A stretch of 64,000 bases of DNA from Planctomycetota bacterium (GTDB taxonomy: Bacteria > Planctomycetota > Phycisphaerae > UBA1845). The stretch lies in NCBI GenBank assembly GCA_029558835.1, contig JAKQDH010000063.1, positions 1 to 64,000 of the forward strand, given 5' to 3'. Shown piece by piece: positions 28,507 through 38,546 of this stretch. The position numbers were made by a program, and so were the translations under genes. Numbering within the stretch: position 1 is the stretch's first letter; every line of letters starts with the position of its first letter. The notes beneath the pieces were generated by a model. That model was not told the origin of the DNA. It saw only the letters and a program-made list of their open reading frames with translations, and did not search any database.

Positions 28507-28638
28507 TGTTTAGCCTGGGTGCCATGCCTTCAGCCGCCGCAGGCGGGGGTGGGCATGTGCCACGACTGCAAAGCCATGCTTACCCGCGACGGCGGTCGCG
28601 GGAAAGCACGGCACCCATAGCGCCGAACACGCTAAGCA
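28507..28638. repeat. Palindromic REP/MITE-like element, second intact copy
   Basis: Same element as 325-456: it starts TGTTTAGCCTGGG, ends ACGCTAAGCA, and keeps the GCCGCAGGCGGGGGTGGG stem and the long palindrome (28575-28610, now with a few mismatches). The two copies are 28 kb apart, the same length (132 bp) and in the same orientation. It lies between the zinc-ribbon gene and a secreted protein gene. Confidence 0.75.
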
Positions 28639-28782
28639 CCTGCTGGGCGGGACGCCCGAGCCACGGCGCCTCGGCGGTTGCAGCCGCTCCCGCAGGTGCC
28701 CGGCCGCCTCGTGGACACCCCAGCCCCCCCAGTGTACCATCCAGCCTCCTCGATCAACAACAACAACCGAGGAGTGCCGCGA

Positions 28783-29754
28783 ATGAAACGGACACTTCGT
28801 ACAACAACGTGGGTCTGGATGCTGCTGGCGTGGGCGTGCGTCACCGCTGCCGCCGCCCAGGCCGCTGAACCGCCGGCCGAAGCAAGCCCCGCCAAACGCC
28901 AGACCACCGTGTCCTTCGACAGCGACTCACCCGGCCTCGTCTCCACCCCGTGGCGCTTGGAGGGCACCAACCAGGCCGGTCCCGTCGCCAAGTGGGAGGT
29001 GACGGCCGCGCAGGACGCTCCCTCGCCGCCGAACGTGCTCGCCCTCAGCGACCCGCGAGAGGGGGCCAGCGCGACGTTCAACCTCTGCTGGACCGACAAG
29101 CTGACGTTCGACAACGGCCGCATCGAGGTGAAATGCAAGTCCGTCGCCGGCAAGGAAGACCAGGGCGGCGGCCCCATGTGGCGCGCCCAGAATGCCAACA
29201 ACTACTACATCTGCCGCGTCAATCCGCTCGAGGGCAACTTCCGCGTCTACTGCGTCAAGGACGGCGCGCGGAAGATGCTCGACGGAACCAAGGTGGACTC
29301 ACCGGTCGGGCAGTGGCACACCATTGCCATCGAACAGCACGGCCAGCGTATCCGCTGCTTCCTGAACGGGCAGAAGCTCCTGGACGCGCGTGACTCCACG
29401 TTCCCGACGGCCGGTGGCGTGGGAGTCTGGACCAAGGCGGACGCGGTCACCTGGTTCGATGACCTTGTCATCACGCCGGATACTGGTGATTCGCCGACTG
29501 GCGACGCGCCCGAGGCGGCCGCTCAGCCGGCCGCTTCCACGCCGGATGCGCCGCTCCACACCCTGCTGCCCCGCGCCGCGTTGACCCTGGCCGATGCCAT
29601 CGCCAGGGCGGAACGCCACGTCGGCGGAGTCGGCGTCGCCGCTAGCTACCGGGCAACCGGCGAGACGCTCACGATCACCGTCACGGTCCTGGTGGGGTCC
29701 ACGCCGCGCGAGGTGGAGTACGACGCCACGACCGGGGCCTTGCTTTCCGAGTGA
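28783..29754 (+). CDS. Secreted LamG/DUF1080-like protein with C-terminal PepSY-like domain
   Basis: 323 residues. A signal peptide (TTTWVWMLLAWACVTAAAAQA) is followed by a concanavalin-like beta sandwich of the DUF1080/LamG kind (about 40-235), with strands such as RIEVKCKSVAGKEDQGGGP, NYYICRVNPLEGNFRVYCVK and WHTIAIEQHGQRIRCFLNGQ. The last 60 residues (ALTLADAIARAERHVGG, then REVEYDATTGALLSE) look like a PepSY domain, often inhibitory or chaperone-like in secreted proteins. The ATG at 28783 follows CGAGGAG; codons upstream are translated repeat. Likely binds or acts on a polysaccharide outside the cytoplasm; no catalytic residues can be assigned. Confidence 0.78.
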   Translation: MKRTLRTTTWVWMLLAWACVTAAAAQAAEPPAEASPAKRQTTVSFDSDSPGLVSTPWRLEGTNQAGPVAKWEVTAAQDAPSPPNVLALSDPREGASATFNLCWTDKLTFDNGRIEVKCKSVAGKEDQGGGPMWRAQNANNYYICRVNPLEGNFRVYCVKDGARKMLDGTKVDSPVGQWHTIAIEQHGQRIRCFLNGQKLLDARDSTFPTAGGVGVWTKADAVTWFDDLVITPDTGDSPTGDAPEAAAQPAASTPDAPLHTLLPRAALTLADAIARAERHVGGVGVAASYRATGETLTITVTVLVGSTPREVEYDATTGALLSE

Positions 29755-30078
29755 CGTGAACGGCCGGCGCCGCGATCACTAACTGCCGGCGGCATTGCCC
29801 ATTTTACCCATTTTTCCCTTGCGCTTCGCCCAAATGCATACATAGGAAGCTCAAGCGGCGCCGCTCGGGTGGCGTGCAAGCTAGCCTGATACCGATATCC
29901 AGTAGCAAGCGGCCGCAGCCGTTTCGCTCGACCGGATCGTGCCCCGTCGCGCTCCGAGCACCGGGGTCCGTCGCTCTGCGCCCGGAGCGGAGGACGGCAG
30001 GTGCGGGAGGTCCGCGCGGTAGTCCGGCAAGGAGGCGGGAACGCGTGGCGACGGCCGCCCCAGCAAGGAGGCTGACCT
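29755..30078. other. Spacer before the FGE-fold giant gene
   Basis: About 320 bases with nothing recognised except AAGGAGG at 30064-30070, the ribosome binding site for the GTG start at 30079. A short pyrimidine-rich segment near 29800-29820 (CCATTTTACCCATTTTTCCC) may help end the upstream transcript. Confidence 0.4.
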
Positions 30079-33000
30079 GTGGCTGCACGTTGGCGTGGCC
30101 TACCGACGCGGCGCAAGCCCGCCGTGGACGTCGCGATCGCGGCAGTACTTTGGGTCGTGGCTTCGACGCAAGCGGACCCGCCGGTCCCGCAGTTCACCTA
30201 CGTCCCCGGACTTGATGGGCAACCCGGTGGGCCGGTGCACGACTTCCGCGTCGGCAGGCACGAGGTGACCAACGCCCAGTTCGCCGCGTTCCTCAATGAC
30301 GCGCTCAACAACCTCAACAACGAGCGCGGCGCGTACCTGTACTTCGATACCGACAGCGGTGACGTGTACATCAACACCAGCAGCACCGGCCAGAAGGGTA
30401 CGTCGGGGTCGGGGACGTTGATGTTCAGCGCGGCCGTCGGCGGCTGCCTCAGCTACAACGTCGGGCAGGGGGTCTACCTGATCGCGTCCGGCTGCGAGCA
30501 GCATCCGGTCATCGGCGTGTCATGGTATGGGGCGCTCAAGTACTGCAACTGGCTGACGCTAGCAACGGGGCTTACCGCTGCTGAACGCGTCTATGGCGAG
30601 GCTGCGAACACGAACTTGTCGGGCTGGCGCCCGGTCACGATCAGCGCTGCCAACTGGGCGGTGCGGGACCTGAACAGCGCGGAACGCGAGGCGTTGCTGG
30701 GCTATCTCGGCTATCGCCTGCCCATGGACGCCCGCACGGACGCGGCGGCCGTTTACAATGAGTGGTACAAGGCCGCCGCCTGGGACGAGAGCTGTCTGCC
30801 CGCCGGCTGCAACCATCTGTACGGCTTCGGGCGGGATGTGATTACGGGGCCGGACGCGAACTTCCGCTACAGCGGCGACCCGTTCGACAACGGCACCACG
30901 CCCGTCGCGTATTACGATGGTAGCGACCACGGCGGAACCTATCAAACCAACGCGGAGCAGAACTATTACGGTCTGTATGATGCCTCCGGGAACATATGGG
31001 AATGGATGCAGGATCAAGGCGTGGCCGCCACCGACCGGCGCAATCGCGGCGGATCATGGAACAGCACGACGTCCTCGCTACGTACGGCACTCGGGGCCGA
31101 CCGGGCGGCGAATTCGACCAGCAACGTCACGGGGTTCCGCGTCGTGCAGGCGGTGCACGATGACGTACTCGTGACGCCGCAGGCTGACTACGTCGTATCA
31201 GGACCGTGGGGCGGACCCTACAGTGATGCCGCCGGCGCGCGCGAGTACACCGTAACGAACGTGACGGACCAGGACGCGACGTTCAGCGTGACGCTGGACG
31301 CGGAGTGGCTGGAGGTCGAGGGCGGTCTGCCAGTCAACGTCACGCTGGTCCCCGGGGAGAGCTACGCGTTCACGGTGCGTGTCGCGCCGGCGTGCGCGAC
31401 CGATGAACTGACGCTGGGCGAGAACATCGGCACCGTGGGTATTGTGTATGGTCCGCCGCCGGGAACGGTCATCGAGCGTCTCCTGCGCCTGACGGTTACG
31501 GAGCCCCTGAACGTCGAGCCCTCCGGCGGCCTGGCGGCGTCGATGCGCTATCGTGGGACGCCGAATCCGGGGAGCAAGCTGTATACACTCACGAACGGTT
31601 CGGACCTGCCGGTGCTCTGGTCGGCCACCTGGGAGGAAACGACGGCGACGCCCTCGGGGCTGGATTGGCTGACGCTGAACGGTACCCAGCCGCCGGTCGG
31701 CGGGGAAGTCCCGGCGCAGGGCACCGCGCCGGTCACCATTGCGATCGACGCCGGTGCGGCCGCCGGCCTGGACCTCGGCACCTTCACTGCGGAGGTGACG
31801 TTCGCAGACGGCTGCACGGGGAGCGTCTGGGTCCGCGCGGTCAGTCTGCAAGTGTTGCCGTGGTTCTCGGTGGCACCATCAGGCACGCAACTGTTCAGCG
31901 GCCCGGCCGGGGGACCCTTCGCGCCGGCGCAACACCAGTGGCAGATCAGCAACCTTGCGAGCGAGACGCTTCCCTGGCGCGTTGAGGTACAACCGACGTC
32001 GAGCTGGTTTGCCCTGAACACTTATCAGGGTACGCTCCCCGCGCTGGGCAGCACGCAGGTCGCCGCGACGCTCACCTACGCGGCCGAGATCCTCGACATC
32101 GGCAGCTATGACAGCACGCTGCGGTTCCAGCACGATCCAGGCAGCGGCTTCACCGTGGAGCGTACCATCGGACTGACCGTGAACGACTGGGTAACGCCGG
32201 CCGGCGATATCAGCTTCACGCGCCCGCTCGGGGGGGAGTTCACCCCGCCTTCGTCGTCCTGCACGCTGGCGGGCAATGCCCTCGGCGAGCGCTGGTGGTC
32301 AGCCGAGTTTGTCCCGGAGTCCGGCGCCGACTGGCTCGACGTCAACCCGACCGAAGGGCTGATCCTGGAGCCCAACGGCAGCACCCTGGTGACCATCGAA
32401 CCGAACGACGTGGCGGCGCAGTTGCCGGCGGGCGTGTACGTCGGCGACCTGATCTTCACGGACACCACCTTCGAACCGGCGTTCGAGAGCACCCGCCGCG
32501 TGACGCTCGTCATCACCGCGGCCGGCGTGGTCCTCGACCTGGCGCTGGTCACCGGCGACGCCGCGGCCCCCCCTGCGTACAATTTCCGCATCGGCCGCTT
32601 CGAGGTCACCAACCACGAATACTGCCTGTTCCTCAATGACGCGCTCGCCAACGTCAACAACGAACGCGGCGCGTGGCTGTATTTCGACGTGGACAGCGGC
32701 AACGTCTACCTGCACACGTCGCAGACCGGTACCCAGGGAACCAGTGGAACGGGCACGGTCCTCTTCGATGCGGCCGCCAACGGTTACATCAGCTTCACCG
32801 GCGGTCGCTACGTCCCGCAGAGCGGCTTCGAGAACCACCCTGTCGGCGGCGTCTCGTGGTACGGCGCCTTGAAGTTCTGCAACTGGCTGACGCTCATTCA
32901 CGGTATGTCCGGCCAGCGGGTGTATCACGAAGGCTACCCGGCCGATCAGTGGTGCCCCCTCGGCACGCCGGCGGAGCTGCGGCAATGGCGCGGCTTCCGC

Positions 33001-36000
33001 CTGCCCGTGGACGACGGAGCCGCGGCGGTCAGCACCTACAACGAATGGTACAAGGCGGCGGCCTGGCTGCCGGAGACCGTCCTGTACGCCGACTACGGTT
33101 TCGGGCGCAACGTGATTACCGTCGCCGATGCGAACTTCTACTTGAGTCTTGATCCCTTCGCCGACACCACACCGGTGGGGTTCTATGATGGGGTGCACGA
33201 GATCGCCGGGCCGATCATCACCAACGACACGGCCAACGGCTACGGCCTCTATGACATGACGGGCAACGTATCCGAATGGATGCAGGACGTGGGCGGCACC
33301 GCTTCGGAACGCGCCACGCGCGGCGGCAACTACACCAACGCGATTCAAGCGCCGCTCCTGCGCGCGGACGGGCGCAACTCGCAGGCAGCAAGCGCGGCCT
33401 ACCGGTTCCTCGGCTTTCGAGTGGCGCAGGCCCTCCCCGACACACTTACACAGTTCGATCTCACTCCCGTACCCCCCCAGCGTCTGGAGGCGTACGTCGG
33501 CGGCCCCTACGATCTTGCCGAGTTCGTTCTCGCCATCGAGAACGCGGGCGATTACACGCTGGACACGTTGTCCGTGACGGTTGACGCCGCCTGGCTGGCC
33601 CTGGACACCTCGGCCGGTCCGCGCGTTCCGCCCGGTGCCACCGCGGAGGCACGTTTGCGGGTGTCAGAAGCGGTGGATACGCTCGGTGTGTCACCCGCAC
33701 CGCCGGGCAGCGGTGCCTGGGTGCCGGCAGATGCCGCTCAGCCCGGCGGGCCCGCCTACGACTACTGGGTGGCGCAATTCGAGGTGCGCAACAGCGACTT
33801 CGCCGCCTTCCTCAACAACGCGTATCAGGATGCCGTGGGGGTTGACCCGGGGCCACGCAGCGAGTACATGTATTTCGACACTGACTCCGGCAATGTGCAT
33901 ATACACGACACGCAGGAACCCGCCGCGGGTACGGACGGGGCAGGACCGCTGCTCTACGATGCCGGCGCGGGCCATATACAGTTTGTCGGCGGCGCTTACG
34001 TGGTTGACGACGGGTACACGGATCACCCCGTTACCGGTGTAACCTGGTACGGAGCCCTCAAATATTGTAACTGGCTGACCCTGAACGCGGGCCTGCCGCC
34101 CGAGCTGCGCGTCTACACGGAAGCCCCGAGCACGGCCTTGAGTAGCTGGCACCCCGTTACCGTAAGCGATGCCGACTGGATTGCCGGGGCATTCGACCCG
34201 GCAAACATAGTAGCCGAGACCATAGGCTATCGCCTGCCGCTGGATGCCGAGGCGGGCGCAAGTGGCTACAACGAGTGGTACAAGGCGGCCGCCTGGGACG
34301 ACGCGACCGGTGGCGAGCACACCTACGGCTTCGGACGCGGTACCCTGACGGCCGCTGACGCGAACTTCCGGTGCAGCGGTGACCCGTTCGAGGACGAGGA
34401 CGATTGTACAGTCGGCGGAACCACACCACGTGGTTTCTTCGATGGCGCAAACGTGCTCGGCGACGGCGAAACGCCGACGACCGCGTCCGGCAACGGGTTC
34501 GCTTTGTTCGACCTATGTGGTAACGCAGCCGAATGGGTGCAGGGAAATGCGTACCTGCAACAGGCGGCGCGCGGCGGTGGGTGGGATGACGCGCCGGAGT
34601 CGGCGTACTTGACCAACGCCACCCGCCAGCCGCTGGCGCCCGACCTCGCCGACGCCCAAGTCGGGTTTCGGGTGGTCCGCAACCCCGGCCGGGTGGCGGC
34701 GATCACGGTAACCGACTCTCTCAGCGGTGCCACGCAGAAACGCTTTGTCCTACTGCATCTGCGCGAGCCGTTCCTGCTGACTCCGGGCGGCGGTATCAGT
34801 TACGCCGGTATGTACCGCTCCGGCCAGGCCGCGGGGACGACGCAGCTTTATGAGGTCACCAACCGCTCGGCTGCCGCGATGCCGTGGGCTCTGACTGCGG
34901 ACAAGACCTGGCTGACCGTCACCGGGCCGACGCCTGGGCAGGCGAGCGGCACGCTGGACGCCGGGCAACAGGGCGCCGTGACCCTCACGCTCAACAGTGA
35001 GGCCAACGCCCTCGGCCCCGGTACCCACGTGGCCGTCGCCACCTGGCGCAACACGCGGACCAATGAAGTCCGCACCCGCAACGCCACCGTGAACGTCGCC
35101 TGGCCCATCGCGGTCACGCCGCCGGACGACGCGGCCGTCTTCACCGGTTTCTACGGCGGCCCGTTTATCAACCCGAACCCGTGCACGTTTGCGTTGAGCA
35201 GCCTCGTAAGTTTCAACCTGCAATATCAGGTAAGCTGTGCCCAACCGTGGGTGTCCATCACGGGGCAGTACCCGCTCAGCGGGACGCTCACGCCGGGCGC
35301 CGGCCTGTCTTTCGACGTAAGCGTGGATGAGGACGCCGCCTCTCTGGCGGTGGGAGAATACGACGCCGTGCTGGTCTTTCGCTTCACTGACCCCGGCAAC
35401 GACAACCTCTCGGCCACGCTCGAGGAGACGGTCACGGTGGTGGTCCAGGACCCGATCTTCATCACGCCGACCGAGGACCCCTGGGAGGTCGGGCCGGAGC
35501 TGGATCCGCTGCCCTTCCAAGTCTATACACTTACAAATGCCCGCACGGACAGGGGCATCGACGTTCACGTGGCGGCCGACGTGGATTGGCTGGATGTCGG
35601 TTCCGCCACCGTGACGGTGCTGCCCGGCGGCGCGCCTGCGACCATGACGGTCTCGGTGAACGAGCTGGCACTGCAGTTGTACCACGGTACGTATGTTGGC
35701 ACCGTGCAGTTCACGGACACCTACACGGGTCACGTGCAGACGCGGACGGTTCGCCTGCACATTGTGGAGACGCTTTCGGTTGGACCGCGAACCGGCTTGA
35801 CCGCCTACGGCGTGCCCGGGGGGCCGATCCTGGATCCCACGGCGATCTACACGCTCGTGAATTACGACACGGGCGCGATCCAGTGGCGGGCCGAATCGTC
35901 GGAACCAAACAGTTGGGTGCTGCTGAACGGCGGGACCGGGCCGGTGGTCGATAGTCTCCCGTCTGCCGGCACGACGCACATCGTCGTCGCCATTGACGTG

Positions 36001-37326
36001 GGCAACGCCACCATCCCCCCCTTGCAGGAAGGCGAGAACCAGGCCGAAGTCGTGTTTACCGACCTCACCAACGCGGTAAGCTGCACGCGGCTCGTGAGCC
36101 TGACGCTGGTGAATCCACACTTCGCCGTGTCGTCGGCGCACGTCGCGGCGGACGTGCTCCAACCGGGCGGGCCGGCGTACAACTTCGAGATGTCCGCGTA
36201 TCACACCACCAACGCCGAGTTCGCGGCGTTTCTGAACGACGCGCTAACCACGTCTGCGGCCCCGCGCGGTGCGTACATGTTCTTCCACACGACGACGGGC
36301 GACGTGTATGTGAACACGACCGCCGCGCGCGAAACCGGAGCCTCGCCCGGCACGCGCACGGTGAAGATGTTTGCGCCGGCCGCGGGGGGGCGGATCAGTT
36401 ACGACGACGGCACGCAAATGTACTCGGTGCAGACCGGCTACGAAGCCCACCCCGTTACGGGCGCAAGCTGGTACGGGGCCCTGAAGTACTGCAACTGGCT
36501 CACGCTGGACCAGGGGATGAGCCCGGAGCAGCGTTGCTACAACGAAGCCAGCGACGCGGACCTGGCGGGCTGGCGCCCGGTCACCGCAACGGGCACGCTG
36601 TGGTCCACGCGTGACCTGAACGATGACGAACGCCTTGCCCTGGTGGAGAACTACCGCGGGTACCGCCTGCCGATGGACGAAGGCTACAACAACCCGGACG
36701 TCAGCGTCGACTTCGCCGACGGCTACAACGAATGGTATAAGGCCGCCGCCTGGAACAGCGTCCTCGCGCGCAACACCGTGTACGGCTGCGGACGCGACAC
36801 GCTGACCGGCGCGGATGCCAACTACAAGAACAGCGGCGACCCGTTCGACAACAGCACCACGCCGGTGGGCTACTACGACGGCTCGAACCACGGCGGTTCG
36901 TTCACCACGAACGCCAATGCCAATACGTTCCAGCTCTTCGACATGTCCGGCAACGTCTATCAGTGGTTACAGGGACGTTACACGCCGGGCAGCTTCGCCG
37001 TTCGTACCGTCCGCGGCGGCAGCTACAGCACCGTGCATCCACCCACCGGTTCGGAGAGCCTGGCGACCAACCGGCGCAACTTCGCCGATCCGCGCTCGAC
37101 GCTCGCTCAGATAGGCTTCCGAGTGGTGCGGGCGCTGCGGCGCGCCAACGGCGACGCGGACGGCGATGGACGCGTGGACTACGACGACCTGACCGCCCTT
37201 GCCGACTGCCTGACCGGCCCGCGGGGGGGCGTGTTTCCTGATTGCGGCACGCTGGACTTCGACGGCGATGACGACGTGGACCTGGCCGACGTGGCGGCCT
37301 TTCAGCAGGCGTTCACCGGTCCATGA
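30079..37326 (+). CDS. Giant secreted protein with four FGE-sulfatase folds and C-terminal dockerin
   Basis: 2415 residues from a GTG with AAGGAGG 8 bases upstream. After a signal-like N-terminus come four formylglycine-generating-enzyme (SUMF1) folds at about 40-360, 817-1117, 1220-1535 and 2015-2353. Each has the run ...GRxEVTNxxFxxFLNDA, HPVxGVSWYGALKYCNWLT, YNEWYKAAAW and a closing GGSW/GGNY...GFRVV. Between them are BACON-like beta sandwiches with W-L-x-V strands. None of the four has the catalytic Cys pair that follows the closing GGS motif in active FGE, so they are probably binding or structural. The end is a dockerin pair (DADGDGRVDYDDLTALAD and DFDGDDDVDLADVAAF), calcium-binding loops that could dock it to a partner. 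Confidence 0.86.
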   Translation: MAARWRGLPTRRKPAVDVAIAAVLWVVASTQADPPVPQFTYVPGLDGQPGGPVHDFRVGRHEVTNAQFAAFLNDALNNLNNERGAYLYFDTDSGDVYINTSSTGQKGTSGSGTLMFSAAVGGCLSYNVGQGVYLIASGCEQHPVIGVSWYGALKYCNWLTLATGLTAAERVYGEAANTNLSGWRPVTISAANWAVRDLNSAEREALLGYLGYRLPMDARTDAAAVYNEWYKAAAWDESCLPAGCNHLYGFGRDVITGPDANFRYSGDPFDNGTTPVAYYDGSDHGGTYQTNAEQNYYGLYDASGNIWEWMQDQGVAATDRRNRGGSWNSTTSSLRTALGADRAANSTSNVTGFRVVQAVHDDVLVTPQADYVVSGPWGGPYSDAAGAREYTVTNVTDQDATFSVTLDAEWLEVEGGLPVNVTLVPGESYAFTVRVAPACATDELTLGENIGTVGIVYGPPPGTVIERLLRLTVTEPLNVEPSGGLAASMRYRGTPNPGSKLYTLTNGSDLPVLWSATWEETTATPSGLDWLTLNGTQPPVGGEVPAQGTAPVTIAIDAGAAAGLDLGTFTAEVTFADGCTGSVWVRAVSLQVLPWFSVAPSGTQLFSGPAGGPFAPAQHQWQISNLASETLPWRVEVQPTSSWFALNTYQGTLPALGSTQVAATLTYAAEILDIGSYDSTLRFQHDPGSGFTVERTIGLTVNDWVTPAGDISFTRPLGGEFTPPSSSCTLAGNALGERWWSAEFVPESGADWLDVNPTEGLILEPNGSTLVTIEPNDVAAQLPAGVYVGDLIFTDTTFEPAFESTRRVTLVITAAGVVLDLALVTGDAAAPPAYNFRIGRFEVTNHEYCLFLNDALANVNNERGAWLYFDVDSGNVYLHTSQTGTQGTSGTGTVLFDAAANGYISFTGGRYVPQSGFENHPVGGVSWYGALKFCNWLTLIHGMSGQRVYHEGYPADQWCPLGTPAELRQWRGFRLPVDDGAAAVSTYNEWYKAAAWLPETVLYADYGFGRNVITVADANFYLSLDPFADTTPVGFYDGVHEIAGPIITNDTANGYGLYDMTGNVSEWMQDVGGTASERATRGGNYTNAIQAPLLRADGRNSQAASAAYRFLGFRVAQALPDTLTQFDLTPVPPQRLEAYVGGPYDLAEFVLAIENAGDYTLDTLSVTVDAAWLALDTSAGPRVPPGATAEARLRVSEAVDTLGVSPAPPGSGAWVPADAAQPGGPAYDYWVAQFEVRNSDFAAFLNNAYQDAVGVDPGPRSEYMYFDTDSGNVHIHDTQEPAAGTDGAGPLLYDAGAGHIQFVGGAYVVDDGYTDHPVTGVTWYGALKYCNWLTLNAGLPPELRVYTEAPSTALSSWHPVTVSDADWIAGAFDPANIVAETIGYRLPLDAEAGASGYNEWYKAAAWDDATGGEHTYGFGRGTLTAADANFRCSGDPFEDEDDCTVGGTTPRGFFDGANVLGDGETPTTASGNGFALFDLCGNAAEWVQGNAYLQQAARGGGWDDAPESAYLTNATRQPLAPDLADAQVGFRVVRNPGRVAAITVTDSLSGATQKRFVLLHLREPFLLTPGGGISYAGMYRSGQAAGTTQLYEVTNRSAAAMPWALTADKTWLTVTGPTPGQASGTLDAGQQGAVTLTLNSEANALGPGTHVAVATWRNTRTNEVRTRNATVNVAWPIAVTPPDDAAVFTGFYGGPFINPNPCTFALSSLVSFNLQYQVSCAQPWVSITGQYPLSGTLTPGAGLSFDVSVDEDAASLAVGEYDAVLVFRFTDPGNDNLSATLEETVTVVVQDPIFITPTEDPWEVGPELDPLPFQVYTLTNARTDRGIDVHVAADVDWLDVGSATVTVLPGGAPATMTVSVNELALQLYHGTYVGTVQFTDTYTGHVQTRTVRLHIVETLSVGPRTGLTAYGVPGGPILDPTAIYTLVNYDTGAIQWRAESSEPNSWVLLNGGTGPVVDSLPSAGTTHIVVAIDVGNATIPPLQEGENQAEVVFTDLTNAVSCTRLVSLTLVNPHFAVSSAHVAADVLQPGGPAYNFEMSAYHTTNAEFAAFLNDALTTSAAPRGAYMFFHTTTGDVYVNTTAARETGASPGTRTVKMFAPAAGGRISYDDGTQMYSVQTGYEAHPVTGASWYGALKYCNWLTLDQGMSPEQRCYNEASDADLAGWRPVTATGTLWSTRDLNDDERLALVENYRGYRLPMDEGYNNPDVSVDFADGYNEWYKAAAWNSVLARNTVYGCGRDTLTGADANYKNSGDPFDNSTTPVGYYDGSNHGGSFTTNANANTFQLFDMSGNVYQWLQGRYTPGSFAVRTVRGGSYSTVHPPTGSESLATNRRNFADPRSTLAQIGFRVVRALRRANGDADGDGRVDYDDLTALADCLTGPRGGVFPDCGTLDFDGDDDVDLADVAAFQQAFTGP

Positions 37327-37458
37327 CCGGCTCAGCGTAACGCAACGTCAGCCCACCCGCGGGCGGTGTAGGCGTCGCCCGACCCCCGCTTTTCGAGGCT
37401 CTCGGTTCGGCCGTGGAGTTCTGCACCAGACAGCTCCCGTGCCTCGAAAGCGAATCGG

Positions 37459-37486
37459 TTGACGCCGGCAGGCAGCGTCGTAAGAT
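37459..37486 (+). promoter_or_regulatory. Candidate promoter of the DUF2934 gene
   Basis: TTGACG at 37459-37464 and TAAGAT at 37481-37486 are separated by 16 bases. The start codon lies about 45 bases further on, behind GGAGG. A moderate match by eye only. Confidence 0.4.
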
Positions 37487-37531
37487 ACTAGAAAGGACTG
37501 AGTCCAATCCCTCTTGCATGGAGGATGACCG

Positions 37532-37753
37532 ATGGCACGTACGGCGATTCGAGAGAAGGTAACCACCACCAGCACCATCAGCCGGGGCACCACCACCGCC
37601 CTGCGTTCGGTCCAGGTGACCGAAGACCAGATTCGGGAGCGCGCCTACAAGATCTACCTGGGTCGCGCAGCGCGCGGGCGCGGCGGCGACGCGCTGGGCG
37701 ACTGGAACCAGGCTAAAGAGGAGCTGCAACGCGAAGCAGCTCGGATGAAGTAG
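37532..37753 (+). CDS. DUF2934 protein
   Basis: 73 residues. The C-terminal half has the DUF2934 pattern: IRERAYKIYLGRAARGRGGD followed by ALGDWNQAKEEL. The N-terminal half is Thr/Ser-rich (TTTSTISRGTTT) with no fold. These small cytoplasmic proteins are frequent in planctomycetes, acidobacteria and others; no function is established. TGGAGGATG precedes the ATG. Confidence 0.85.
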   Translation: MARTAIREKVTTTSTISRGTTTALRSVQVTEDQIRERAYKIYLGRAARGRGGDALGDWNQAKEELQREAARMK

Positions 37754-38546
37754 GACCCTGATTCCCTCAGTGGGCACACGGTGGGGTGTGACATCCGGTT
37801 GCTGACACGACTTGGCAGCTCCGGTGCTTCTGACGGAACAGTCTGCGACGCGGCGGCCACGGGCCGGCGGGAACCCTACGGCGCGTCCGGCGGTTGTCGT
37901 GCGCGCGGAGTTGCTCCGCGCTCTCCTTGCGTTGCACCGGCCGCAGTCGGTCCACCCGCGTGCGCGTAAAGAAGCGTGGTGCGCCAGGGCGCACCACATC
38001 CGGCCGCCCCGTGGGGCAGCCACGCGTATGATTGACCGTCGGGGGTTGTTCAATCGGTCCCAGGGAGGGCTAAGGACAGTGGTCCCCACGCGTTTGCCTA
38101 CCCCCCGAGGCACGCGTGGGATGCCTCTTTCGACCCAGCCCGCCGAGCCAGCGGTCACGCGGGCCCGGAAGCACCGACACCGGAACTGGGTTCCGGTACT
38201 GATACTAGGACCGCTGCCAACGGCGGGTCAAAGAACAAACTGACCGATAATGTGGTTTCTTCTCGACGGAGGGCGTGACCATGCGCGGGGTCGCGCGGCC
38301 TTTGCCTACAGACCGAACTGCGCCGGGGCCGATAACAGGACAAGCGCGTTCTCAGTAGCGCCAGGCAGGAGGCAAGGGCGCCGGCCGGTTTGACCACTAC
38401 GCCGGGAAGCACGCAAGCGAAGTGCCCCTGTCAGTACTGGGAATCGGCGAGGACGGAGGGTGGCACCTCACTGGAGGCCCCGAGGGTACCCCGCTAAGTT
38501 GGGCACGAGACGGCTGCCCGACCTCCGCGAAGCTGAGTGGTAATGG
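37754..38546. other. Spacer before ftsK
   Basis: About 790 bases with no supported gene. Visible structures are a 9-bp hairpin GTGGTGCGC...GCGCACCAC at 37976-37997 and an inverted repeat CCCACGCGT...ACGCGTGGG at 38085-38120. Open frames here are short and lack domains. The ftsK promoter is presumably near the end, but I cannot single it out. Confidence 0.4.
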
